Source of the DNA: Eubacterium_U album
GTDB taxonomy: Bacteria; Bacillota; Clostridia; Lachnospirales; Lachnospiraceae
Assembly (NCBI RefSeq): GCF_025336545.1
Contig: NZ_JAODBU010000003.1
Location: forward strand, 248,001 to 312,000
DNA length: 64,000 nt
Direction: 5' to 3'
Below are positions 1-8,601 of this stretch, one piece after another. Within the stretch, counting starts at the first letter, position 1. The number at the start of each line of letters is the position of its first letter. Position numbers and translations under genes: made by a program. Below the pieces are notes generated by a model. The model saw nothing but the letters and a program-made list of their open reading frames with translations. It searched no databases and had not been told where the DNA came from.

Positions 1-419
1 CGATTCATGTTGTTGTGTGATTTAAGCCAAAAGTAGAAAATATAAACAGATAACAAAACAACTACAATACTTGAAATGCTTATATATAATGCCATTTGGA
101 CATTTGGTAAAAAATAACTTATTAAAATAATTGGATTCATAAATCCGTAATAAGAAAAATTATACGCATTTTGTCCGGCACCTAAATTAAGATTAAACTC
201 AGGAAAAAGTCTGCCTGTATCATAAAATGACTGCCTAAAATAATCAGGGAGTACACTGTGCTGGGACAGCCAGTCTACGGAAGAACCATAAATATAATCA
301 GAACCTGTTATAAGAAAGACAATTCCAAGAATAAAAGCAGTCACCAAAGAAAGGTAAATGAAATCATTTAACTCTATATATTTTTTTTGCGATTTTTTAA
401 TAGATTTAATAAAATTCAT
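1..419 (-). CDS. YfhO-like multi-spanning membrane protein (N-terminal fragment)
   Basis: This reading frame runs off the left edge, so only the first 139 or so codons are visible. It starts at an ATG (417-419) behind the ribosome binding site AAGGAG. The N-terminus is lysine-rich (MNFIKSIKKSQKKY), followed by a membrane segment, a luminal-type stretch with WLSQHSVLPDYFRQSF and FNLNLGAGQNAYNFSYYG, then further hydrophobic helices. That arrangement, an early helix followed by a conserved loop with D, W, Y and N residues, is typical of the YfhO family of large membrane proteins thought to act as lipid-linked sugar transferases or glycosylation factors in Gram-positive bacteria. The substrate cannot be inferred. 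The assignment rests on pattern recognition of the loop. Confidence 0.7.
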   Translation of the reverse strand, partial: MNFIKSIKKSQKKYIELNDFIYLSLVTAFILGIVFLITGSDYIYGSSVDWLSQHSVLPDYFRQSFYDTGRLFPEFNLNLGAGQNAYNFSYYGFMNPIILISYFLPNVQMALYISISSIVVVLLSVYIFYFWLKSHNNMN

Positions 420-842
420 AACTTACTCCTTTTCCCGCTAACAAATTTTATTTCAAATTAATAAGTACTAACTGCATTAATAGAATTATTAATAAATATG
501 CCAAATAATCATCAAAACAGTTAATAACTTTATTTTTATATTACATAAATAATGTACAATTCAAAATTTAAAGAACCATATTGAAATATCTTAAGTATTC
601 TTTAAGAATGAAAAAAAGACCGCTTCGTATGTTACAATAAGTCGAAATAAAAACTTACCGGATAATCTTTAAAATAGAAAATAAAATGAACTAAGTTTAG
701 ATTTTATAAATATTTCCGATGACGAGTTACTGATAAAAGGAAAGGAGAAAGTAGCAGACAATATTTGGTGCTAAGAAAGCAAAAAATACTTATTTTGTAA
801 AATTTCAGGGCATACGATATAGTCGGCTACTAAAGATAATTT
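420..842. other. Intergenic region between divergent genes
   Basis: No gene is seen in this 423-base stretch. On the plus strand there is an extended -10 box (TG at 630-631, TACAAT at 633-638) with no good -35, which could start a leader of about 200 bases for the PIG-L gene. Within that leader AGTAGC near 752 can pair with GCTACT near 825, enclosing about 70 bases, so a structured leader is possible. No known riboswitch consensus was recognised. Confidence 0.35.
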
Positions 843-1562
843 ATGAAGAAAAATGTAAAAACAAAGAAAAAAATAGCGATTGTTTCTACAGTAATTGTAA
901 TAATAGCAATAGTTGTGGCAACGATAATGGGAACAGAATATGGCAAATTTTTATTTATTCCGTCCGTAAAAAATAAGCAATTGGATGAACTTGATTTAGA
1001 AAAATATAATAAATTAATGATTGTGGCACATCCGGATGATGAACTTATATGGGGTGGAGCGCATCTTTTAGAGGATGATTATTTGGTTGTATGCATAACA
1101 AGAGGATATGATAAAACAAGAAAAAAAGAATTTGAAAATGTAATAAAAGCAACAGGTGATAAAGGAATTATATTGTCATATCCTGATAAAATAGCAGGTC
1201 AAAGAAGTAATTGGGGCAGATGGAAGAAAGATATTGAAAAAGATATTGAGACAATAATCAATTATAAGAATTGGGACGAAATAGTAACTCATAACGAAAA
1301 GGGAGAATATGGGCACATACATCATATAATGACACACAATATTGTAGATGAAGCGTGTGATAAAACAGGAACTGATGCAAAAGTCATGTATTTTGGAAAA
1401 TATTATAAGAAAATAAATTTACCCGAAACAGGGCTTGAAAAGATAGATGAAGATTTGCTTAAACAGAAAGATGAAATATCAAAACTTTACCCAAGCCAGA
1501 AAAAGACAATTGATAAATTGCATCACATGTTTCCGTATGAAAACTGGACAGAGAGGAAGTAA
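843..1562 (+). CDS. PIG-L family deacetylase, membrane-anchored
   Basis: The protein has 239 residues. Residues about 11-30 form one hydrophobic N-terminal segment after a lysine-rich start, so it is probably a membrane-anchored extracellular enzyme. The motif AHPDDE at 62-67 and the later HNEKGEYGHIHH cluster are the zinc-binding signature of the PIG-L/LmbE fold, whose members remove acetyl groups from N-acetylglucosamine-type sugars on small molecules or glycolipids. The substrate here is unknown. It lies divergent from a YfhO-like gene, which may hint at surface glycan work, but that is inference. There is no strong ribosome binding site in front of the ATG. The gene ends at a shared hairpin terminator. 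Confidence 0.8.
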   Translation: MKKNVKTKKKIAIVSTVIVIIAIVVATIMGTEYGKFLFIPSVKNKQLDELDLEKYNKLMIVAHPDDELIWGGAHLLEDDYLVVCITRGYDKTRKKEFENVIKATGDKGIILSYPDKIAGQRSNWGRWKKDIEKDIETIINYKNWDEIVTHNEKGEYGHIHHIMTHNIVDEACDKTGTDAKVMYFGKYYKKINLPETGLEKIDEDLLKQKDEISKLYPSQKKTIDKLHHMFPYENWTERK

Positions 1563-1563
1563 G

Positions 1564-1610
1564 AAAAAATATGGGAATAGATTTCGTACAAATCTATTCC
1601 CATATTTTTT
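1564..1610. terminator. Bidirectional rho-independent terminator
   Basis: A perfect inverted repeat with 20-21 base arms (1564-1584 and 1590-1610) flanked by A6 on one side and T6 on the other separates the convergent PIG-L and RNase H genes and can stop transcription from both sides. Confidence 0.9.
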
Positions 1611-2291
1611 CTAATCTATCCCGCAGGCTTTTTTTGCAAGCATATCAGCAAGATCGTTATATTTGTCACCGGAATGACCTTTAACTTTACAAAATGTAAT
1701 GTCAACTTTTTTCTTTGCCTGTTCATAGTATTTTTTATAGGCAATTGTGCCGGGCTTATTTGCACGCCAATCGCCCGTACACCATTTTTCTATACCGGCA
1801 TAATCGTGGTAAATTGCGATATGTTTTATGCCGTGTTCTATAGCAAAATCCATTGCTGCCATTGAACCAAATATTTCACCTGAGACATTTCGCATAGAAG
1901 CGAGTTCAGGGTCATCAAAATCTTTAGAAAGATGAAATTCCTCTCCATTATAGAAAATAACACAACCATATGAAAAATGCTTTGTAGCAATATTATAACT
2001 TCCGTCTACATAAGCAACGGCTTTTACGGAATTGGAAAATGGTTTGTCATCATCTTCAACAGATTCTTTTATGACAGGAAAATCAGAATCATCAACAGAA
2101 TCGTCAGATGCCATATCGAAGAGAGACATCTGCTTACTTTCCAAATTAAGATATGCGTAAGCGTCAGCCATATTTGTGAAACTTTTATACAAGGCACCGG
2201 GATATCCGTTTACACTTGCTTTACATTCATCCCACGTTTCAAATATTCCGTTTGTTCTTCCAACTTTAACAGCGTATATTTTTTTTGCCAT
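1611..2291 (-). CDS. rnhA: Ribonuclease H with N-terminal viroplasmin-type domain
   Basis: The protein has 226 residues and two parts. Residues 3-49 (KIYAVKVGRTNGIFETW onward) match the small viroplasmin/caulimovirus domain found at the N-terminus of many eukaryotic and Firmicute RNase H1 enzymes, where it binds RNA:DNA hybrids. An acidic linker (about 60-85) leads to the RNase HI fold from about 90, with the acidic catalytic set visible as D96 in DGSYN, E139, D163 in YHDYAG and D216 in DLADMLAKK. It should cut the RNA strand of RNA:DNA hybrids. The start is set by AAGGAAT upstream of the ATG at 2291. It may share a transcript with the L,D-transpeptidase gene upstream, 20 bases away. Confidence 0.88.
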   Translation of the reverse strand: MAKKIYAVKVGRTNGIFETWDECKASVNGYPGALYKSFTNMADAYAYLNLESKQMSLFDMASDDSVDDSDFPVIKESVEDDDKPFSNSVKAVAYVDGSYNIATKHFSYGCVIFYNGEEFHLSKDFDDPELASMRNVSGEIFGSMAAMDFAIEHGIKHIAIYHDYAGIEKWCTGDWRANKPGTIAYKKYYEQAKKKVDITFCKVKGHSGDKYNDLADMLAKKACGID

Positions 2292-2311
2292 AAAACATAT
2301 TCCTTCCGTAA

Positions 2312-3271
2312 TTATTTTGTGGTTGTTTCTAAATCCTTTTTGGATGTAGTTTTAGAAACTGATTTATCTTTAACTTTAGAAGTAGTTTCTGAATTGTTTT
2401 TAGAAGTAGTTTCTAAATTATTTTTATTAGAAGTAGTCTCAGAAGGATATTCCATATATTCTTCGCTTTCATCAGTCTCTTTACCATCTTTCCAAGGATT
2501 TCCTGCAACCGGGTCAGTAGGGTCCCAATTAGCTCTCTCATCGTTTAAGTCGATTTTTTTTACTTTTTTAATTTTTACAGGTGGAACTTCTGAATCTGAA
2601 TCGTAAATTGTAACAGGAGTTCCTTTTGGACAATTATCATATATCCATTTTATTCCGTTAATGTTAAGTCTTACACAGCCAAGGGAAGCGTTGCTTCCAA
2701 GTTTATTATATTCTTCACTTTCCAAATCATCGTTGTGTGCACTGTAATATGGAATAGAATGAAGCATGATTGAACCGTTGATACGGATTGCATATTGGGC
2801 ATAAGAACCATCAACCATTAGTCTCCAAGGATAATAATCGCTTGTTTTAAATGAACCTGTAGGGGTGTCTTTTACATCTTTTCCGACAGAGCACATAAAT
2901 CCTTTATAAGGAATGGAGTATCTTCCGTTCTTGTCAATTCCATATATAATTACATAATTCTGAGTTCTGTTAACTCTTATCTGATAAGGAAAATCAGCAT
3001 CAAAATCAATCAAATGCTTTGCAGCATCGCCTGAAGGAACTGTACTCATCTCTTCTATGGCAGAATCAGCAGGATTGTATGATGTTGTTTCTTCAAATGA
3101 AGATGAATCTTCGGTATTTTTTGTTGTAAGTTTTTCGGAATTACTTTTATTATTCATATTTGCATCAGACCTGTGTTCGGTTATTGATATTAAGAATATG
3201 CTGATTATTGCAAATAATGCTAAAAATATTATTACAAGTACGTATTTGTTTATTGGATTATTTTTTTTCAT
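2312..3271 (-). CDS. L,D-transpeptidase (YkuD family), membrane-anchored
   Basis: The 319-residue protein begins with a signal-anchor (about 9-31), then a serine/threonine-rich spacer, then the YkuD catalytic domain (about 95-225). The active site is visible: H171 in MLHSIPYY, then SNASLGCVRLN with nucleophile C199 and R201. Enzymes of this family make 3-3 cross-links in peptidoglycan or attach other groups to it, outside the membrane. The C-terminal tail (about 275-319) is a low-complexity run of ETTSK-like repeats (ETTSN, ETTSK, ETTSK, KTTSK, ETTTK) that probably acts as a disordered wall-spanning or glycosylated stretch. The start has AAAGATGAGA upstream. Confidence 0.9.
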   Translation of the reverse strand: MKKNNPINKYVLVIIFLALFAIISIFLISITEHRSDANMNNKSNSEKLTTKNTEDSSSFEETTSYNPADSAIEEMSTVPSGDAAKHLIDFDADFPYQIRVNRTQNYVIIYGIDKNGRYSIPYKGFMCSVGKDVKDTPTGSFKTSDYYPWRLMVDGSYAQYAIRINGSIMLHSIPYYSAHNDDLESEEYNKLGSNASLGCVRLNINGIKWIYDNCPKGTPVTIYDSDSEVPPVKIKKVKKIDLNDERANWDPTDPVAGNPWKDGKETDESEEYMEYPSETTSNKNNLETTSKNNSETTSKVKDKSVSKTTSKKDLETTTK

Positions 3272-3320
3272 GTGTATTAATTCTCATCTTTCAAGTTTTG
3301 TCATATACAGTAAATAGAAA

Positions 3321-3369
3321 GGCACATATTAATCATAATATGATGCCGGAACAAAAAGTCACCGACTTT
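3321..3369. promoter_or_regulatory. Two small hairpins between the L,D-transpeptidase and glnA genes
   Basis: GGCA plus ATATTA at 3321-3331 pair with TAATAT plus TGCC up to 3347, and AAAGTC (3355-3360) pairs with GACTTT (3364-3369). Read on the minus strand the second hairpin is followed by a T run, so it could be a leader terminator or attenuator for the L,D-transpeptidase gene. The rest of 3272-3465 shows nothing recognisable. Confidence 0.35.
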
Positions 3370-3465
3370 GATGCCTGTTTTCTCACATAATTCTATTGTA
3401 AAAACGGAGTAATTGCAATAGGCGGATTTTGTAAATTTAATTAAATTTTATTTAAGAATCTAACG

Positions 3466-3494
3466 TTGACTATCAAATTGTGGTTTGTTATTAT
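3466..3494 (+). promoter_or_regulatory. Sigma-A type promoter of glnA
   Basis: TTGACT (3466-3471) and TATTAT (3489-3494) are separated by 17 bases, a near-consensus housekeeping promoter about 50 bases before the glnA start codon. Confidence 0.75.
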
Positions 3495-3543
3495 TTTATA
3501 AGGGTTAGACGCCACATACTTTGTTTTGTGAAAGGAGAAACAC

Positions 3544-4872
3544 ATGAGATATACAAAACAAGAAATTATTAAAATTGCAGATGAAGAAGATGTTGAATTT
3601 ATACGTCTTCAGTTCACAGATTTATTTGGAACATTGAAGAATGTTGCAATAACAAGAAGTCAGTTAGAAAAAGCATTGGATAATAAATGTATGTTTGATG
3701 GTTCTTCAATTGAAGGATTTGCCAGAATCGAAGAGTCAGACATGTATTTATATCCTGATTTAGATACATTTGAAATATTACCTTTCAGACCGCATCAGGG
3801 AAAAGTTGCAAGACTTATTTGCGACGTATATAAAACAGACGGAACACCTTATGAAAGTGATCCAAGATATGTCTTAAAGAAAGTATTAAAAGAAGCAGAA
3901 GATATGGGCTATACATTTAATGTAGGACCTGAATGCGAATTCTTTTTATTCCACACAGATGACAATGGATGTCCAACAACAATTACACATGAAAATGCAA
4001 GCTATTTTGATTTAGCACCTACAGATTTAGGTGAAAATGCAAGAAGAGACATGGTTCTTAATCTTGAAGATTTAGGATTTGAAATCGAAGCATCACATCA
4101 CGAAGTAGCACCTGCACAGCATGAAATTGATTTTAAATATGATGAAGCATTAAAGACTGCTGATAATATTATGACATTTAAGCTTACAGTAAAGACAATA
4201 GCTAAGAGACATGGACTATATGCATCATTTATGCCTAAGCCAAAATACGGAGTATGTGGTTCAGGAATGCATACTAATATGTCATTGTTTAAAGAAGGAA
4301 AAAACATTTTTGCAGATGAAAATGATGAAAGAGGATTAAGTAAGGAGGCTTACAGTTTCATAGCAGGTATCATGGAACATATGAGAAGCATTTCAGCAAT
4401 TACAAATCCTATCGTAAATTCATACAAGAGGCTTGTACCGGGTTATGAAGCACCTACATACATTGCATGGTCAGCTACTAACAGAAGCCCGCTTGTAAGA
4501 GTACCGGCAGCCAGAGGTGTAGGTACAAGAGTTGAACTCCGTTGTCCGGATTGTGCAGCTAATCCATATTTGACATTAGCCGTATGTCTTGCAGCAGGAC
4601 TTGATGGAATTAAGAGAGGATTAGTTCCGAAAGAAAGTGTACAACAGGATATTTACTCAATGACAAGTAAAGAAAGAGATGAGGCGGGAATTGAAAACCT
4701 TCCAAAGAATCTTTATGAAGCTGTTAAGGAAATGAAGAAATCTTCATTTGTTAAGGATGTTTTAGGAAAAGAAACATTTGATAAATATGTATATGCAAAA
4801 GAATCCGAATGGATGGAATACACATCTCAGGTTACAGATTGGGAAATTAACAAATATTTAGACAGAATTTAA
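3544..4872 (+). CDS. glnA: Glutamine synthetase, type I-alpha
   Basis: The enzyme joins ammonia to glutamate using ATP and is the entry point for nitrogen. The 442-residue length matches the short alpha subtype of Gram-positive bacteria, which lacks the adenylylation loop and is controlled by feedback inhibition and regulatory proteins instead. Recognisable pieces are the N-terminal beta-grasp region (RLQFTDLFGTLKN), the loop FDGSSIEGF, the metal-binding VGPECEFFLF, the glutamate/ATP site GSGMHTNMSL, and NPYLTLAVCLAAGLDG near the C-terminus. GAAAGGAG precedes the ATG at a good distance. It has its own promoter and is followed after 17 bases by an ANTAR regulator. Confidence 0.97.
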   Translation: MRYTKQEIIKIADEEDVEFIRLQFTDLFGTLKNVAITRSQLEKALDNKCMFDGSSIEGFARIEESDMYLYPDLDTFEILPFRPHQGKVARLICDVYKTDGTPYESDPRYVLKKVLKEAEDMGYTFNVGPECEFFLFHTDDNGCPTTITHENASYFDLAPTDLGENARRDMVLNLEDLGFEIEASHHEVAPAQHEIDFKYDEALKTADNIMTFKLTVKTIAKRHGLYASFMPKPKYGVCGSGMHTNMSLFKEGKNIFADENDERGLSKEAYSFIAGIMEHMRSISAITNPIVNSYKRLVPGYEAPTYIAWSATNRSPLVRVPAARGVGTRVELRCPDCAANPYLTLAVCLAAGLDGIKRGLVPKESVQQDIYSMTSKERDEAGIENLPKNLYEAVKEMKKSSFVKDVLGKETFDKYVYAKESEWMEYTSQVTDWEINKYLDRI

Positions 4873-4889
4873 TAACCGGAGGAATGAAC

Positions 4890-5438
4890 GTGGTTGGAAT
4901 TATAGTAGCATTTCCAAAACCTGAAGACAGCCGGGCAATAAGGAGTTTGTTATCCCGAAATGGCTTTAATGTAGTGGCCAATTGTACTACTGGTGCCAGT
5001 GCAATAAACAGAGCTGATGATATTGGCGAAGGTATTATTATAACAGGATATAAACTGCCTGATATGTTATACAGTGATATTGTAGACAATGTAGGAAGCA
5101 GTTTTGAAGTGATATTACTTGCATCAAAAAACAGACTGATGGAAGATAATACCGGGGTGGCAACTCTTGAGATGCCATTAAAGGTTAGAGATTTGATTAA
5201 TTCCGTTGAAATGATGGAAAATCAGATTTTGTCAAAAAGACATAAGACAAAGCGCAAACCGGGTACTAGGAGCCCGGAAGACCAGGCGATAATTAATCAG
5301 GCAAAAGAGGCATTAATGACGGTACAGAATCTGACTGAAGAACAGGCACACAGATATTTGCAAAAGAACGCTATGGATAGCGGGTGCACAATGGTTGAAG
5401 TGGCAAAGATGGTTTCAGTTATGTTGTATCGCGATTAA
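4890..5438 (+). CDS. ANTAR-domain antiterminator with degenerate receiver domain
   Basis: The protein of about 182 residues has a response-regulator-like N-terminal half (VVGIIVAFPKPEDSRAIRSL onward) in which the usual phosphorylated aspartate pocket is not evident, and a C-terminal ANTAR helical bundle (AKEALMTVQNLTEEQAHR, with the terminal VEVAKMV helix). ANTAR domains bind paired hexanucleotide-loop RNA hairpins and prevent termination, often for nitrogen genes. The GTG at 4890 is chosen as start because GGAGG (4878-4882) sits seven bases upstream; the in-frame ATG at 4884 is only one base from it. It directly follows glnA, so it is likely a nitrogen-responsive regulator. Confidence 0.85.
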   Translation: MVGIIVAFPKPEDSRAIRSLLSRNGFNVVANCTTGASAINRADDIGEGIIITGYKLPDMLYSDIVDNVGSSFEVILLASKNRLMEDNTGVATLEMPLKVRDLINSVEMMENQILSKRHKTKRKPGTRSPEDQAIINQAKEALMTVQNLTEEQAHRYLQKNAMDSGCTMVEVAKMVSVMLYRD

Positions 5439-5472
5439 CATATATTAATTAACATTAGGAGGATTGAAAAAA

Positions 5473-6693
5473 ATGTTTAAAATTAATGAAAATTACTTGA
5501 AACTTAGGGGAAGTTATCTTTTCTCAACAATTGCAAAAAAAGTTGCAGCTTACCAGGAAGCACATCCTGATAAAGAATTAATCAGATTAGGAATTGGAGA
5601 TGTTACATTGCCATTAGCACCGGCAGTAATTGACAGCCTTCATAAAGCAGTAGATGAAATGGCATCTGCAGAAACATTTCATGGATATGCACCTGATTTA
5701 GGATATGAATTTTTGAGAAAAGCAATTGCCGACAATGATTACAAGGCAAGAGGTGTTGAGATTGCGCTTGATGAAATATTTGTAAGTGATGGTGCTAAAT
5801 CAGATTCAGGTAATATTGGAGATATTTTCTCACAGGATAATAAGATTGCAGTATGTGACCCTGTTTATCCTGTATATGTAGATACAAATGTAATGGCAGG
5901 AAGAACAGGAACTTTTCTTGAAGATGAAGAAAAATGGAGTAATGTAATTTACATGCCATGTACTGCTGAAAATAATTTTGTACCTGAACTTCCTAAGGAA
6001 ACACCGGATATCATTTATCTTTGCTATCCAAATAACCCAACAGGTTCTACTATTACAAAAGCACAGTTGCAGGAATGGGTTGATTATGCAAATAAAGTAA
6101 AAGCTGTTATTATTTATGATGCTGCATATGAAGCATACATTTCAGAAGAAGATGTTCCACATACAATCTATGAATGTGAAGGTGCTAAAACATGTGCCAT
6201 TGAATTGAGAAGCTTTTCAAAGAATGCCGGATTTACAGGGACAAGACTTGGTTTTACAGTAATTCCTAAGGAATTAAAGCAGGGAGATGTAATGTTAAAC
6301 AGCCTTTGGGCAAGAAGACACGGAACAAAGTTTAACGGAGCTCCATACATTATCCAGAGAGCCGGCGAAGCAGTTTACTCAGAAGCAGGAAAGAAGCAGA
6401 CAGCTGAGCAGGTAGCTTATTACATGAACAATGCAAAGACAATTCGTGAAGGTCTTTCTGAAGCAGGATATAAAGTATCAGGTGGTGTTAATGCACCTTA
6501 TGTATGGCTTCAGGTACCTGAAGGAATGACATCATGGGAATTCTTTGACTACTTATTAGAAAATGCAAATGTAGTAGGAACACCTGGTTCAGGATTTGGA
6601 CCAAGCGGTGAAGGATACTTCAGACTTACAGGATTTGGAACATATGAAAATACAGTTAAGGCTATTGAAAGAATTAAGGCTTTGAATAAATAG
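5473..6693 (+). CDS. dapL: LL-diaminopimelate aminotransferase
   Basis: This pyridoxal-phosphate enzyme makes LL-diaminopimelate directly from tetrahydrodipicolinate, bypassing the acylated route, for lysine and peptidoglycan. The sequence has the DapL-type N-terminus (NENYLKLRGSYLF), the class I aminotransferase motif YPNNPTGS, and the cofactor lysine in SFSKNAGFTGTRLGF. At about 406 residues it has the usual length. AGGAGG at 5457-5462 fits the ATG at 5473 (10-base spacing) and not the in-frame TTG at 5464, which is nearly fused to it. It lies downstream of the glnA-ANTAR pair with 34 bases between, so read-through is likely. Confidence 0.95.
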   Translation: MFKINENYLKLRGSYLFSTIAKKVAAYQEAHPDKELIRLGIGDVTLPLAPAVIDSLHKAVDEMASAETFHGYAPDLGYEFLRKAIADNDYKARGVEIALDEIFVSDGAKSDSGNIGDIFSQDNKIAVCDPVYPVYVDTNVMAGRTGTFLEDEEKWSNVIYMPCTAENNFVPELPKETPDIIYLCYPNNPTGSTITKAQLQEWVDYANKVKAVIIYDAAYEAYISEEDVPHTIYECEGAKTCAIELRSFSKNAGFTGTRLGFTVIPKELKQGDVMLNSLWARRHGTKFNGAPYIIQRAGEAVYSEAGKKQTAEQVAYYMNNAKTIREGLSEAGYKVSGGVNAPYVWLQVPEGMTSWEFFDYLLENANVVGTPGSGFGPSGEGYFRLTGFGTYENTVKAIERIKALNK

Positions 6694-6764
6694 AGGATGT
6701 ATCGTAAGGTTGAAAGTATAAAACTTTAGTAAGTACAACTATAGAATAATTGAAATAAAAATAT

Positions 6765-6848
6765 GGACTATTAATTGATAAGTTTTCTTACAGTAGGCAG
6801 GCAAAATAGTATAGCCTGAAACTTAATAATATTATTAATTGATAGTCC
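6765..6848 (+). ncRNA. Nested stem structure downstream of dapL (terminator or structured RNA)
   Basis: Three nested stems share one axis: outer 12 base pairs (6765-6776 with 6837-6848, one G-T pair), middle AAGTTT (6780-6785) with AAACTT (6819-6824), inner CAGGC (6798-6802) with GCCTG (6814-6818). A TTTTATTGTTGCTTTT tract follows. It may simply terminate the dapL transcript but is larger and more ordered than the other terminators here. Confidence 0.5.
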
Positions 6849-6906
6849 TTTTATTGTTGCTTTTGTGAAAAAAAGTAGTGAAAATAACCAAAAATACAAA
6901 AAAAGG

Positions 6907-6936
6907 TTGATTTTATAAAAAGAAAATTTGTATAAT
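6907..6936 (+). promoter_or_regulatory. Promoter for the Tad-like gene
   Basis: TTGATT (6907-6912) and a perfect TATAAT (6931-6936) with an 18-base spacer lie about 60 bases before the start of the next gene. Confidence 0.7.
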
Positions 6937-6998
6937 GTATTTAATATAGATACGTGATAAATAGTTAGTTTATTTATTTTTGTATGGAGGGTTAAACA

Positions 6999-8495
6999 AT
7001 GGAGAGGTTTTTAGGAAATCGTAAAGATAAAGACGAAGAAGGATCAGTTATAATTCTTGTTGCAGTTCTTATGGTTGTATTTCTTGGAATGGCAGCATTA
7101 GTTGTTGATTTAGGCGCAGATTATGTGTATAAGGCAAAGATGCAGACAGCGTGTGATACTGCATCAAGAGCAGCAGCTTCAGCCTTGCCAGATACTACGA
7201 AAGCTACGGAACTTGCTAAGTATTACATGAAGGAAAATGGGTTCACGGACACAAGAAATGTGCAGGTGGAATTTAAAGATTCTAACTCAAAAGTGCAGGT
7301 ATATCTTAAAGAGGAAAGAAAGACAACGTTTGCAAGAGCCCTTGGTATTAAGAGTAATAAGATAAGTACGGTTGCAGTAGCTACAAAAGGTGGAACAAGC
7401 AATCCGAGAGGATTTAAATATGCAATATTTTCCGGAGATAAAGATGCAACATTGAAACTTGGAGGAGTTTATAAAGTTGATGGAGCAGTGCATGCAAATG
7501 GAAAAATTTGGTCTGACCCTGGAAATGGATATGCATTTTCTTTTGAAGCTTCAAAAGGATTTGATAAATTGAATTCATCGACAACAAAGGTTGGTGTTAA
7601 AAATGGAGATAATGTAAATCTTTTAGATGTTACAACTGATGATGCTAAGAAACATATAAATTCAAATGCACGATATGAAGAAATGCCTACTTATTTAGGA
7701 GAAAACATTGAAAAGTTAATTGTAAAGCCTTCAGTTCCAGAGAACTTTGATTTGACGATAGCTGAAGTTAATAAAAAAGGAAGTGAAGGTTATAAGAGCA
7801 TTAAATATATAGGAAATGAGACGTGGTGGGAAGGTACTTGGTCATTTGGAAATGATTTGTTAATAGATAATAGTTCTAGAAGTGGAGACTATAATTTGGG
7901 AGGAAGAAAACTAATAATCAATGGAGATTTGTATATAAATGGAGATGCAAACAAAAACACTACATTATCTTTTTCTTCGGGAGGAATAGAGATAAATGGA
8001 AATGTATATTGTACTGGCAAATTAAAACTAGCTGGAACAAAAGTGCATATTAAGGGAAATGTATATTGTGTTGGAGATTTGTATTTGGAATCAGGAGATG
8101 TAAAGTTTGACTCTACATATATATATGCAAATAGTTTTACAGCCTCTAATGGTTTTGTGTTGTCAGGAGCATTGGTAACGGAAAAAGATATAAACATTAC
8201 TGGTGCCATGGCACAGATAAATAGTAGTTCTGATTCTACAATGACTATGTATTCAAAATATGGAAATATAAATGGTGGACAGGCATCATCAGAATATCAC
8301 GGACTTGTATTTGCACCAAATGGAGATATATCATGGTGTGGTAATTCTATTAAAATATATGGTAGCATTATTGGAAAAACAATTAGTGGAATACCGGCAG
8401 ATGTTATTATTCATCCATTGGATAGAGATTTAGAATATGATACAAATAATCCTAATGGTTCAGCTACGGGTAGTGGAATAATGTTAGTTAAATAA
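6999..8495 (+). CDS. Tad/TadE-G-like exported protein with repetitive beta domain
   Basis: The 498-residue protein begins with charged residues, then a single hydrophobic segment at about 15-40 (GSVIILVAVLMVVFLGMAAL) followed by VDLGADYVYKAKMQTACD, the hallmark of the Tad/Flp pilus assembly N-terminal domain. From about residue 300 there are successive short strands (INGDLYINGDANKN, IEINGNVYCTGKLKL, IKGNVYCVGDLYLESG) that look like a right-handed beta-helix or a polymer-forming domain. GGAGG is placed correctly before the ATG. No tadA, tadB, tadC or prepilin peptidase gene lies nearby, so it stands alone in this window. Function unknown; likely membrane-tethered and surface-exposed. Confidence 0.65.
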   Translation: MERFLGNRKDKDEEGSVIILVAVLMVVFLGMAALVVDLGADYVYKAKMQTACDTASRAAASALPDTTKATELAKYYMKENGFTDTRNVQVEFKDSNSKVQVYLKEERKTTFARALGIKSNKISTVAVATKGGTSNPRGFKYAIFSGDKDATLKLGGVYKVDGAVHANGKIWSDPGNGYAFSFEASKGFDKLNSSTTKVGVKNGDNVNLLDVTTDDAKKHINSNARYEEMPTYLGENIEKLIVKPSVPENFDLTIAEVNKKGSEGYKSIKYIGNETWWEGTWSFGNDLLIDNSSRSGDYNLGGRKLIINGDLYINGDANKNTTLSFSSGGIEINGNVYCTGKLKLAGTKVHIKGNVYCVGDLYLESGDVKFDSTYIYANSFTASNGFVLSGALVTEKDINITGAMAQINSSSDSTMTMYSKYGNINGGQASSEYHGLVFAPNGDISWCGNSIKIYGSIIGKTISGIPADVIIHPLDRDLEYDTNNPNGSATGSGIMLVK

Positions 8496-8519
8496 TTTAA
8501 TTATGATTATAGATAAAAA

Positions 8520-8557
8520 AACACTTTGGCAAAACGACTTGTCAAAGTGTTATTTTT
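8520..8557 (+). terminator. Rho-independent terminator of the Tad-like gene
   Basis: ACACTTTGGC (8521-8530) pairs with GTCAAAGTGT (8541-8550) with one G-T pair. A6 precedes and TATTTTTTAT follows. Confidence 0.85.
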
Positions 8558-8601
8558 TATCATCGAAAACCTGAACTTAGAAAAAATTACACCATTCATA
8601 T

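Noticed and set aside
1977..2606. Long plus-strand frame across rnhA and the transpeptidase gene
   Set aside because: It lies opposite two well-supported genes and has no recognisable protein features.
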